Source: Desulfovibrio sp.
GTDB lineage: Bacteria; Desulfobacterota; Desulfovibrionia; Desulfovibrionales; Desulfovibrionaceae
NCBI GenBank assembly: GCA_003525525.1
Contig: DQED01000449.1
Location: 1 to 8,981, forward strand
Direction: 5' to 3'
Length of the DNA stretch: 8,981 nt
The notes under the pieces are model-generated. The model was not told the DNA's origin. It made no database searches and saw only the letters and a list, made by a program, of their open reading frames with translations. Of this stretch, positions 1-6,448 are shown in pieces. Both the position numbers and the translations under genes were made by a program. Each line of letters opens with the position of its first letter. Position 1 is the stretch's first letter.

Positions 1-399
1 CCCGGGCAGGGGCCGGCCGGCGGCGTGCTCACCGTGCTCGAGGCCACGGGCCGGCCGTGCCTGGTGGTGTCCTGCGACCTGCCGTTTCTGGACGAGGCGA
101 CCCTGGCGCGGCTGGTCGCGGCCTGGCGGGATCGTCCGGCCGGGGCGCGCATGACCACCTACCGCATCGCGGCCACGGGCTACGTGGAATCCCTGGTCGC
201 GATCTACGACCCCGAAGGCGCGCCGCTTTTGCGCGAAAGCCTCGCCCGTGGCCAGCGGCGGCTTTCCGCCATCTTTCCCGAATCATTGCGGTGCCACATC
301 GATTACGACAAGGCCGACCGGGATACGGCGCGGGCCTTTTTCAACGTCAATGCGCCCCCGGACCTCCTGCTGGCCCGGGACATGGAGATCGGGTCATGA
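1..399 (+). CDS. mobA: Molybdenum cofactor guanylyltransferase MobA, C-terminal part (5' end outside window)
   Basis: MobA transfers GMP from GTP to molybdopterin, giving the MGD form of the cofactor used by formate dehydrogenases; it acts in the cytoplasm. The reading frame is open from base 1, so the gene starts upstream and 132 residues are visible. They begin with a GPAGGVL stretch like the GPLAGI motif of the family, then LVVSCDLPFL, which matches the metal-binding D-x-P-F motif of the nucleotidyltransferase fold. Further on are ESLVAIYD (family form: EPLxALY) and, near the C-terminus, FFNVNAPPDL (family form: NxNTPEDL). The N-terminal GTP-binding loop (LAGGxSxRMG) is not in the window, so a related nucleotidyltransferase cannot be fully excluded. 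The stop codon overlaps the moaA start in an ATGA arrangement, implying co-transcription and translational coupling. Placement upstream of a bis-MGD formate dehydrogenase fits its role. Confidence 0.85.
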   Translation, partial: PGQGPAGGVLTVLEATGRPCLVVSCDLPFLDEATLARLVAAWRDRPAGARMTTYRIAATGYVESLVAIYDPEGAPLLRESLARGQRRLSAIFPESLRCHIDYDKADRDTARAFFNVNAPPDLLLARDMEIGS

Positions 400-1400
400 C
401 AGCGACGAACAAGCGCCTGCGCGACGGGCGGGGCAGGGAAGTCAGCTACCTGCGCCTTTCCGTCACCGACCGTTGCAACCTCAACTGCATGTACTGCCGG
501 CCCAGGGACAAGGTGCCGTTCATTGCGCACCCGAACATCCTGCGCTACGAGGAAATGCTCGACCTCGTGGCGCTCGCGCGCGACCTCGGCATCGCCAAGG
601 TGCGCCTGACCGGCGGCGAACCCTTCGCCCGCCGCGACATCATGGTCTTCATCGAATCCCTCATGGGCCGCTACCCGGAACTCGACCTGCGCCTGACCAC
701 CAACGCCACCATGCTCGCGGGCAGGCCCGCGACCCTGGCCGGGCTCGGCGTTTCGGCCGTCAACATCTCCTGCGATACCCTCGACCGCGAAAAATACGCC
801 CGCATCACGGGCAGCGACCGCCTGGACGCCGTGCTCCGGGCCATCGAGGAGAGCCTTGCGGCAGGGCTTCGCGTCAAGATCAACGCCGTGGCCCTGCGCG
901 GCATCAACACCGACGAGATCGCCGATTTCGTGCGCCTGGCCACGCAATTTCCCCTGGACGTGCGCTTTATTGAATTCATGCCCGTGGGCGACGGCAACCT
1001 CTGGAAGCCGGAAAACTACATTTCCGCCCAGGACGTCCTGGAACTGGCGCGGGGCACGGCGGAGCTCACTCCCGAGACCAACTCCCACGAAACGGGTGGG
1101 CCGGCCAAGATGCACCGCATCGCGGGCGGGCTTGGCCGCTTCGGCGTCATCTCGCCCTTAAGCGACCATTTCTGCGCCACCTGCAACAGGCTGCGCATTA
1201 CGGCCGACGGCAAGTTGCGCACGTGCCTCTTTTCCGAGCGCGAATTCAAGCTGCGGCCCCTGCTGCGCAACCCCAAGCTGGGACTGCCCATGGTGCGGCG
1301 TGTCATCGCCCTGGCCCTTCGCGACAAGCCGCTCGGGTACGAGGTTTTAAACCCCGGCGCGACCCCCGAAGCCCGGGAGATGTCGGCCATCGGCGGCTGA
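396..1400 (+). CDS. moaA: GTP 3',8-cyclase MoaA (radical SAM, molybdenum cofactor synthesis)
   Basis: MoaA is a radical SAM enzyme that, with MoaC, converts GTP to cyclic pyranopterin monophosphate, the first step of molybdopterin synthesis. The 334-residue product has the usual family length (about 330). The N-terminal cluster motif is C27-x3-C31-x2-C34 within TDRCNLNCMYC, followed by the TGGEP SAM-binding motif. The second [4Fe-4S] cluster, which binds substrate, is represented by C260-x2-C263-x13-C277. The protein ends in MSAIGG, the conserved C-terminal double glycine needed for activity in this family. I chose the ATG at 396 because it overlaps the mobA stop, has a GGAG 8 bases upstream (384-387), and places the first cysteine motif at the usual distance; the same frame is open further upstream but would encode non-homologous sequence inside mobA. 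The segment after GGEP reads FARRD where many homologues have LLRKD. No moaC is visible here. Confidence 0.95.
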   Translation: MTATNKRLRDGRGREVSYLRLSVTDRCNLNCMYCRPRDKVPFIAHPNILRYEEMLDLVALARDLGIAKVRLTGGEPFARRDIMVFIESLMGRYPELDLRLTTNATMLAGRPATLAGLGVSAVNISCDTLDREKYARITGSDRLDAVLRAIEESLAAGLRVKINAVALRGINTDEIADFVRLATQFPLDVRFIEFMPVGDGNLWKPENYISAQDVLELARGTAELTPETNSHETGGPAKMHRIAGGLGRFGVISPLSDHFCATCNRLRITADGKLRTCLFSEREFKLRPLLRNPKLGLPMVRRVIALALRDKPLGYEVLNPGATPEAREMSAIGG

Positions 1401-1413
1401 GCGCGTCGTCGCG

Positions 1414-2274
1414 ATGGCCCTGGACATCCGCCGCCACGCCAAAACCGACGCCGGCGCAAGGAAGGTCATCGAACGCCAGTGCTGGCCTGGCGGACGCACG
1501 CCGTGTCCGCGTTGCGGCACGGCCAAGGCTTATGCCCTGGCCGAAGGGCGCATGCGCTGCGCCTCGTGCCGCTACACCTTCCATGCCCTGACCGGCCGGT
1601 TCGCCGGGCTGGCGGGTCTCACGCCCAGGCAGTGGCTGCGCCTGCTCGAACTCTTCGCCGCCGAGGAAACGGCCAACGCCATGGCCGCGGCTCTTTGCGT
1701 CGCCTATAACACCGCCTACAAGGCCGCCACCCTCGTGCGTCTGGCCATCCTGGCCGCGAGCTTCGACGGCCTGGCCATCCTGCGCGGGCCGCTCGGCCGC
1801 GAGCTCGGCTTTTCCGGAAAGACCCTGCGCCCCGTCTCGGCCGACGCGCCGCTGGCCCATACGCCGGTCTTCGGCATCCTGGAGCGGGGCGACATGGCCT
1901 TCGTGGACTACCTGCCGGACATGACGCCCGAGGATATCCTGCACTTCAACCTGCACTTCTCCCTGCCGCTGTCGCGCCTGGGGGCCATCGTTTTTTCCGA
2001 CCGCTATCAGCGCTACCAGACGCTCGTGACCTGCGGTGCCGACGTGCTCACCCGCCGTTACGTCGAGGTGGCCGGGCGCATGCCGGCCGTCGCGCCGCGC
2101 CAGGACGGCTTTTGGGCCTACGCCCGCGACCGGCTCGTGCGCTTCCACGGCGTCACGGCCCGCAAATTTCCGCTGTACCTCAAGGAACTCGAGTTTCGCT
2201 TCAACTCCCGTGAAACGGATATCCTACCGATTTTGCTCGCTAATATCTGCGCTTTCGTGCCAGAGCTTGCGTAA
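1414..2274 (+). CDS. IS1595/ISXO2-type transposase-derived protein, probably domesticated
   Basis: The 286-residue protein has the domain order of IS1595-family transposases. A zinc ribbon (C31-x2-C34-x14-C49-x2-C52) is followed by a helical region with LTPRQWLRLLELFAAEET, then an RNase H-like domain with PVFGILERG, IVFSDRYQRY and a C-terminal block from QDGFW at 230-234 to FRFNSRET, close to the family's FW..LK..HLKE.EFRFN signature. Aligning by eye to the family pattern, the first catalytic position (VDES in active enzymes) reads RELG with E130, the middle Asp is kept (D196), and the third acid (IESFW) is D231 in QDGFW. Two of three acids are thus altered, which suggests lost transposase activity; this needs a real alignment. 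The gene begins 13 bases after moaA, lacks a clear ribosome binding site (probably coupled to moaA), has host-like high GC, and I found no terminal inverted repeats or target duplication. I infer a domesticated, possibly DNA-binding, protein linked to the Moco/formate dehydrogenase locus. A recently inserted, degraded IS is the alternative. Confidence 0.75.
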   Translation: MALDIRRHAKTDAGARKVIERQCWPGGRTPCPRCGTAKAYALAEGRMRCASCRYTFHALTGRFAGLAGLTPRQWLRLLELFAAEETANAMAAALCVAYNTAYKAATLVRLAILAASFDGLAILRGPLGRELGFSGKTLRPVSADAPLAHTPVFGILERGDMAFVDYLPDMTPEDILHFNLHFSLPLSRLGAIVFSDRYQRYQTLVTCGADVLTRRYVEVAGRMPAVAPRQDGFWAYARDRLVRFHGVTARKFPLYLKELEFRFNSRETDILPILLANICAFVPELA

Positions 2275-2291
2275 TTCTTTTTTCTTTGACC

Positions 2292-2326
2292 GTGACTCTC
2301 CCGTTTTTTAGTTAATGAGTGACTCT
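2292..2326 (+). repeat. Direct repeat GTGACTCT, two copies 27 bp apart
   Basis: The octamer GTGACTCT occurs at 2292-2299 and 2319-2326. The second copy sits in a small imperfect palindrome (GAGT-G-ACTC, centre 2321). The spacing is about two and a half helical turns. In a promoter region this could be a pair of regulator half-sites, but an 8-base repeat can also arise by chance. Confidence 0.3.
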
Positions 2327-2352
2327 TTTTACGGAAGTCTATGTTATTTTTA

Positions 2353-2376
2353 ACCTATGCTAAATTTAGCATAGGT
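2353..2376. promoter_or_regulatory. Perfect 24-bp palindrome, candidate operator of fdhAB
   Basis: Each half reads ACCTATGCTAAA on its own strand, and the symmetry is exact over 24 bases with the centre between 2364 and 2365. It lies 64 bases before the fdhA start codon. It is AT-rich in the middle and has no spacer, which fits a binding site for a homodimeric regulator better than an RNA hairpin with a loop; no T-tract follows, so it is not a typical terminator. I do not recognise it as a Fur, Rex, HcpR or ModE site. A second short inverted repeat (GTTA-tttt-TAAC, 2343-2354) abuts it. Which protein binds is unknown; the neighbouring zinc-ribbon protein is one candidate by position only. Confidence 0.6.
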
Positions 2377-2386
2377 AAGCGGCAAG

Positions 2387-2406
2387 CCCTCCCGAGACGG
2401 GGAGGG
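2387..2406 (+). other. GC-rich hairpin in the fdhA leader
   Basis: CCCTCCC at 2387-2393 pairs exactly with GGGAGGG at 2400-2406 around a GAGACG loop, giving a 7-bp stem. It is followed by AAAA rather than a U-run, so it is not a standard terminator. It ends 21 bases before the fdhA ribosome binding site. It could tune translation or be one stem of a larger structured leader. Given the Moco-dependent gene downstream, a molybdenum or tungsten cofactor riboswitch is worth testing, but I could not verify the conserved core of that motif by eye. Confidence 0.4.
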
Positions 2407-2440
2407 AAAACGGCACGCCTGGCGGCGAAGGAGACGAGTT

Positions 2441-5400
2441 ATGGAATGGAACCGGCGCGAGTTCCTCAAGATCGCGGGCGCGACCACGGCCGTGGCCGCG
2501 TTCGGCGGGCTGGGCTTCGACCTGGGGCAGGCGCAGGCCCAGGCGGTGGCGCAGGCGGACAAGCTCAAGTTCACGAAACAGAGCACCTCGGTGTGCTGCT
2601 ACTGCTCCGTGGGCTGCGGGCTGATCGCCAGCACGGACAAGAACGGCGAGGGCAAGGTCGTCAACATCGAAGGCGATCCGGACCATCCGATCAGCGAAGG
2701 TTCCCTGTGCCCCAAGGGCGCGTCCCACTATCAGCTCGGGAAAAACGACCGCCGCATCTACAAGGTGCTCTACCGCGCGCCGTACGCCGAGAACTGGGAA
2801 GAAAAAAGCTGGGACTGGGCGTTGGACCGCATCGCGCGCAAGGTCAAGGACGTGCGCGACGCGAGCTTCACGGCCAAGGACGCCAAGGGCCGCACGGTCA
2901 ACCGCTGCGAAGGCCTGGCCTCCGTCGGCTCCGCGGCCATGGACAACGAGGAATGCTGGATCTACCAGGCCATGCTCCGGGCCATGGGGCTGACATACAT
3001 CGAGCACCAGGCCCGTATCTGACACAGCGCCACGGTAGCGGCTCTGGCAGAGTCGTTCGGACGCGGGGCGATGACGAATCACTGGATCGATCTCGCCAAC
3101 TCGGATTGCATTCTCATCATCGGCAGCAACGCCGCCGAGAACCACCCCATCTCGTTCAAGTGGGCGCTTCGGGCCAAGGACAAGGGCGCGAAGATCATCC
3201 ACGTCGATCCGCGCTATACGCGCACCTCGGCCCATGCCGACATCTTCACCCGGTTGCGCTCGGGATCGGACATCGCCTTTTTCGGCGGGTTCATCCGCTA
3301 TATCCTGGCCAACAACCTGTACTTCAAGGATTACGTCGTCAATTACACCAACGCCTCGTTCATCGTGGGCGACAAGTTCGAATTCAAGGACGGCCTGTTC
3401 TCCGGCTACGACAGCGCCAAGCGCGCCTATGACAAGTCGGCCTGGGCCTTCGTCAAGGACGAGAACGGGCTGATCAGGAAAGACCCGACCCTGCGCGATC
3501 CCCGCTGCGTGTTCCAGCTCATGCGCAAGCACTACGACCGCTACAACATCAAGGCGGTTTCGGAGATCAGCGGCACGCCCGAGGCCGACCTCCAGCTCGT
3601 CTACCAGACCTTCGCGGCCACGGGCAAACCGGAAAAATCCGGCACCATGCTCTACGCCATGGGCCAGACCCAGCACACCGTGGGCGTGCAGAACATCCGG
3701 GCCATGTCCATCGTGCAGCTGCTTCTCGGCAACATCGGCGTGGCCGGCGGCGGCATCAACGCCCTGCGCGGCGAGGCCAACGTCCAGGGCTCCACGGACC
3801 AGGCGCTGCTCTTCCACATCCTGCCCGGCTATCTTCCCATGCCGACGGCGGCCTTGGACAGCCTCGCGGTCTACGGCGAGAAAACCACGCCCATGACCAA
3901 GGATCCCCAGAGCGCCAACTGGTGGGGCAACCGGCCCAAGTACATGGCGAGCTTCCTCAAGTCGCTCTATCCCGAGCAGGACCTGGAAACGGGCTACGCC
4001 TACCTGCCCAAGCTCGAGCCGGGCAAGGACTACTCGTGGCTGTCCCTGTTCGACGCCATGCACAAGGGGGCGTTCAAGGGCTTTTTCGCCTGGGGCCAGA
4101 ACCCGGCCGCGAGCACCGCCAACGCCAACAAGACCCGCGAGGCCATGGGCAAGCTCGACTGGATGGTCACGGTCAACATCTTCGAAACCGAGACCGGTTC
4201 CTTCTGGAAGGGGCCGGGCATGGACCCGAAGAAGATCAAGACCGAGGTCTTCTTCCTGCCTTGCGCCGTATCCTTCGAAAAAGAGGGCTCCATCTCCAAC
4301 TCCGGCCGCTGGATGCAGTGGCGCTACGCCGCCCAGAAGCCCTCGGGCGACACCAAACCCGACGGCGACATCATCTACGAGCTGTTCGAGAAGATCCGCG
4401 CCCTCTACGCCAAGGAAGGCGGCGCCTTCCCCGATCCCATCAAGAACCTCAACTGGGACGTGGCCACGAACCACGTCTTCGACCCGCACAAGGTCGCCAA
4501 GCGCATCAACGGCGTCTTTCTCAAGGAGAAGACCCTGAAAGTCGGCGACGCGGACAAGACCTTCAAGCCGGGCGATCCCGTGCCGAGCTTCGCGCTGCTC
4601 CAGACCGACGGCTCCACCTGCTCGGGCAACTGGATCTATTCCGGGTCCTACACCGACAAGAACATGGCCGCCCGCCGCGACAAGACGCAAACGCCCATGC
4701 AGGCCGCCATCGGCCTCTATCCCGGCTGGACCTGGGCCTGGCCCGTCAACCGGCGCATCCTCTACAACCGCGCCTCGGTCGATCCGCAGGGCAAGCCCTA
4801 CCAGCCGCAAAAGGCCGTCATCGAGTGGAAGGACGGCAAGTGGATCGGCGACGTGCCCGACGGCCCCTGGCCGCCCATGGCCGACTCCCAGAAGGGCAAG
4901 TACCCCTTTCTCATGCAAACCGACGGCATGGGCCAGCTCTTCGGCCCGGGCCGCAACGACGGCCCGTTCCCCGAATACTACGAGCCGCTTGAATGCCCCG
5001 TGGGCGAGCATCCCTTCTCCAAGCAGCTCAACAACCCCACGGCGCTCAAGTTCGAGGGTCCGACCGAGGTGCACGCGACCTGCGATCCGCGCTATCCGTT
5101 CATCTGCTCCACCTACCGCGTGACCGAGCACTGGCAGACGGGCGTCATGACCCGCAACTCGCCCTGGCTGCTCGAGGCCGAACCGCAGATGTTCTGCGAG
5201 ATGAGCCCCGAACTCGCCGCGATGCGCGGCATCAGGAACGGCGAGAAGGTCATCCTCGAAAGCACGCGCGGCTCGCTGTGGGCCAAGGCCATCGTCACCG
5301 AGCGCATCAAGCCCTTCACGGTCATGGGCCACACCGTCCACCAGGTCGGCGTGCCCTGGCACTACGGCTGGACCTGGCCCAAGCAGGGCGGCGATTCGGC

Positions 5401-5485
5401 CAACATCCTGTGCCCGTCCGTCGGCGATCCCAACACGGGCATTCCCGAAACGAAGGCCTTCATGGTCAACGTGAAGAAGGCGTAA
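2441..5485 (+). CDS. fdhA: Periplasmic formate dehydrogenase, catalytic alpha subunit, selenocysteine-containing
   Basis: The enzyme oxidises formate to CO2 (and in relatives can reduce CO2) at a Mo- or W-bis-MGD centre. Read through TGA at 3020-3022 as selenocysteine, it has 1,014 residues, the size of Desulfovibrio FdhA. The N-terminus carries a Tat signal (RREFLK at 5-10, hydrophobic stretch about 11-25, likely cleavage near the AQAQA run at 31-35), so the folded enzyme should be exported to the periplasm. C52-x2-C55-x3-C59-x30-C90 (CCYCSVGC, then LCPKG) binds the [4Fe-4S] cluster. Sec194 is followed by His195, the catalytic pair, with family sequence continuing directly (HSATVAALAESFGRGAMTNHW). 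The molybdopterin domains fill the middle, and a C-terminal molydop-binding domain spans roughly 870-1005. The start has AAGGAG 7 bases upstream. fdhB follows after 12 bases. The choice of Mo or W cannot be read from the sequence. Gene finders that treat TGA as stop would split it into two genes (2441-3022 and 3071-5485). Confidence 0.96.
3020..3058 (+). promoter_or_regulatory. UGA selenocysteine codon with SECIS-like hairpin
   Basis: Directly after the in-frame TGA (3020-3022), GGCTCT at 3040-3045 pairs with AGAGTC at 3049-3054 (one G-U pair), leaving a GGC loop. The stem continues outward through 3039-3055, 3038-3056 (G-U) and 3037-3057, then a single bulged U at 3036, then 3035-3058. A stem-loop at this distance after the UGA, with G in the apical loop and a bulged U, is what the elongation factor SelB recognises in bacterial selenoprotein mRNAs. 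The bulge lies lower on the stem than in the E. coli fdhF element, so details may differ. The protein homology after the UGA independently supports readthrough. Confidence 0.75.
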
Positions 5486-5497
5486 AGGAGCGATGCC

Positions 5498-6220
5498 ATG
5501 AACGGAAAGACCTTCTTCGTGGACCTGTCCCGTTGCACCGGCTGCCGCGGTTGCCAGGTGGCCTGCAAGCAGTGGAAGAACAAGCCCGTGGAGCCGACCG
5601 AGAACACCGGCTCCCACCAGAACCCGCCCGACCTGTCCTGGCAGACGCTCAAGGTCGTGCGCTTCACCGAGACCACCATCGACGGGAAGTTCCATTGGCT
5701 GTTCTTCCCGGACCAGTGCCGCCACTGCCTGGACGCGCCCTGCAAGATGGTGGGCGACTCCGAAGTCCCGGACGCCATCGCCCAGGACCCTGAGACCGGC
5801 GCGGTGGTGTTCACCGACAAGACCAAGGGGCTCAATGCCGAAGCCGTGCGCGAGGCCTGCCCCTACGACATCCCGCGCGTCGATCCGGCCACGAAGCTCA
5901 TGTACAAATGCGACATGTGCAACGACCGGGTCCATGCCGGCATGCTGCCGTCGTGCGTGAAGACCTGCCCGACCGGCACCATGAACTTCGGCGACCGCGA
6001 GGAGATGCTGGCTTTGGCCAAGGATCGCCTGGCCAAACTCAAGCCGGCCTATCCCAAGGCCGAGCTGGTGGACGCCGGGACGGTGCGCTGCATCTTCCTG
6101 TGTCCGCAGCCGCCGACCGCCTACTACAGGTACGTCCAGTACGGCGACGCCGGACCGAAGATGCTCACGCGCAAGGCCCTGTTCGCCAAGGTCCTGCGCC
6201 CGTTGCGCGCCTTCGGCTAG
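5498..6220 (+). CDS. fdhB: Formate dehydrogenase, iron-sulfur beta subunit
   Basis: This 240-residue ferredoxin-like subunit carries electrons from FdhA towards periplasmic cytochromes c. Twelve cysteines account for three [4Fe-4S] clusters: C13-x2-C16-x2-C19-x3-C23 with C157 and its neighbours, C74-x2-C77-x4-C82 with C121 (ACPYDIPR), and C138-x2-C141-x11-C153-x3-C157 (CDMCNDR...SCVKTCPTG); exact pairing follows the crossed pattern of the family. Two more cysteines (C198, C202) lie near the C-terminus. There is no signal peptide, so it is expected to leave the cell with FdhA by Tat hitch-hiking. There is also no C-terminal membrane helix, unlike FdnH of E. coli, which points to a soluble FdhAB dimer of the Desulfovibrio type. 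An AAAGGAG (5484-5490) overlapping the fdhA stop sits 7 bases before the ATG at 5498; another ATG at 5493 is out of frame. No cytochrome, fdhE or membrane subunit gene follows. Confidence 0.95.
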   Translation: MNGKTFFVDLSRCTGCRGCQVACKQWKNKPVEPTENTGSHQNPPDLSWQTLKVVRFTETTIDGKFHWLFFPDQCRHCLDAPCKMVGDSEVPDAIAQDPETGAVVFTDKTKGLNAEAVREACPYDIPRVDPATKLMYKCDMCNDRVHAGMLPSCVKTCPTGTMNFGDREEMLALAKDRLAKLKPAYPKAELVDAGTVRCIFLCPQPPTAYYRYVQYGDAGPKMLTRKALFAKVLRPLRAFG

Positions 6221-6229
6221 CCTTGCGCC

Positions 6230-6264
6230 CCTTGCGGGCGGTACGCTGCGTATCGCCCGCAAGG
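6230..6264 (+). terminator. Strong 16-bp hairpin after fdhB, likely transcription terminator
   Basis: Nine bases after the fdhB stop, 6230-6245 pairs with 6249-6264 over 16 base pairs (one G-U at 6241-6253) around a CTG loop. The outer arm reads CCTTGCGGGCG and its exact complement. A clear U-tract is missing (the next bases are CCGTCGTCG), so it may act as a non-canonical terminator or as an mRNA 3' end stabiliser for fdhAB. Confidence 0.6.
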
Positions 6265-6273
6265 CCGTCGTCG

Positions 6274-6388
6274 TTCCCGAAATACGCGAAAGCGGGTTTC
6301 GGGGATCCGCACGCATGCCGTTTCCGCTGCCCGGACCGGCGCGTGTTCCCTTCCGTCCGCTTCGGGAGGCCGCTGCCACGGCCTCCCG
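6274..6388 (+). other. Two further inverted repeats between fdhB and the binding-protein gene
   Basis: CCCGAAA at 6276-6282 pairs with TTTCGGG at 6297-6303 (extendable to 6274-6305 with a G-U), and GGGAGGCCG at 6364-6372 pairs with CGGCCTCCC at 6379-6387 (extendable to 6363-6388) around a CTGCCA loop. Neither is followed by a U-run. They may be auxiliary terminators or remnants of repeated extragenic elements. The 228-base gap from 6221 to 6448 shows no gene; apart from the first hairpin, these repeats and the promoter near 6415, I see nothing else in it. Confidence 0.4.
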
Positions 6389-6414
6389 GGCCGGCCGGTC
6401 GCCTCCGGTCGCGG

Positions 6415-6442
6415 TTGACCGGAACAAACGATCTGGTATGCC
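6415..6442 (+). promoter_or_regulatory. Candidate sigma-70 promoter for the binding-protein/sensor unit
   Basis: TTGACC at 6415-6420 (5 of 6 to the -35 consensus) and TATGCC at 6437-6442 (weak -10, three of six) are 16 bases apart. If used, transcription would begin around 6449, the first base of the next ATG, giving a leaderless or nearly leaderless mRNA. This agrees with the absence of a ribosome binding site before that ATG. Confidence 0.35.
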
Positions 6443-6448
6443 CCCGTC

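Larger units (their letters stand above)
2275..2440 (+). promoter_or_regulatory. AT-rich intergenic control region upstream of fdhA
   Basis: This 166-base gap contains no gene. Bases about 2275-2376 are clearly AT-rich compared with the flanking coding DNA, as expected of a promoter region. A TTGACC at 2286-2291 resembles a -35 box, and GTTAAT at 2311-2316 is a possible -10 box, but the 19-base spacing is long, so the promoter call is weak. I found no sigma-54 type TGGC-N8-TTGC element. The region also holds a GTGACTCT direct repeat, a 24-bp palindrome, a GC-rich hairpin, and an AAGGAG ribosome binding site at 2428-2433, 7 bases before the fdhA ATG. T-rich runs after the preceding stop codon are not preceded by a convincing hairpin, so some read-through from mobA-moaA into fdhA is possible. 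Confidence 0.55.

Noticed and set aside
57..395. Upstream extension of the MoaA frame
   Set aside because: These codons lie out of frame inside mobA and encode Pro/Arg/Gly-rich sequence with no MoaA homology; the ATG at 396 fits family length and has a ribosome binding site.
1400..2300. An intact mobile insertion sequence
   Set aside because: Despite the transposase-like protein, no terminal inverted repeats or target-site duplication were seen, and two catalytic acids appear altered.
2353..2376. Reading the palindrome as an intrinsic terminator of the upstream gene
   Set aside because: It is AT-rich, has no loop spacer and is not followed by a T-run; an operator is more likely.
2275..2440. 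Sigma-54 (-24/-12) promoter for fdhA, as for E. coli fdhF
   Set aside because: No TGGC-N8-TTGC type element could be found in the gap.
3071..5485. Separate formate dehydrogenase gene or pseudogene broken by a stop codon
   Set aside because: The TGA at 3020-3022 is at the catalytic selenocysteine position, is followed by the conserved His, and homology is continuous across it.
2366..6427. A 1,353-codon open frame on the minus strand across fdhA and fdhB
   Set aside because: It is the mirror of GC-rich codons of two well-supported genes. Its translation is low in complexity (Gly/Ala/Val/Arg/His-rich) and shows no recognisable domain.
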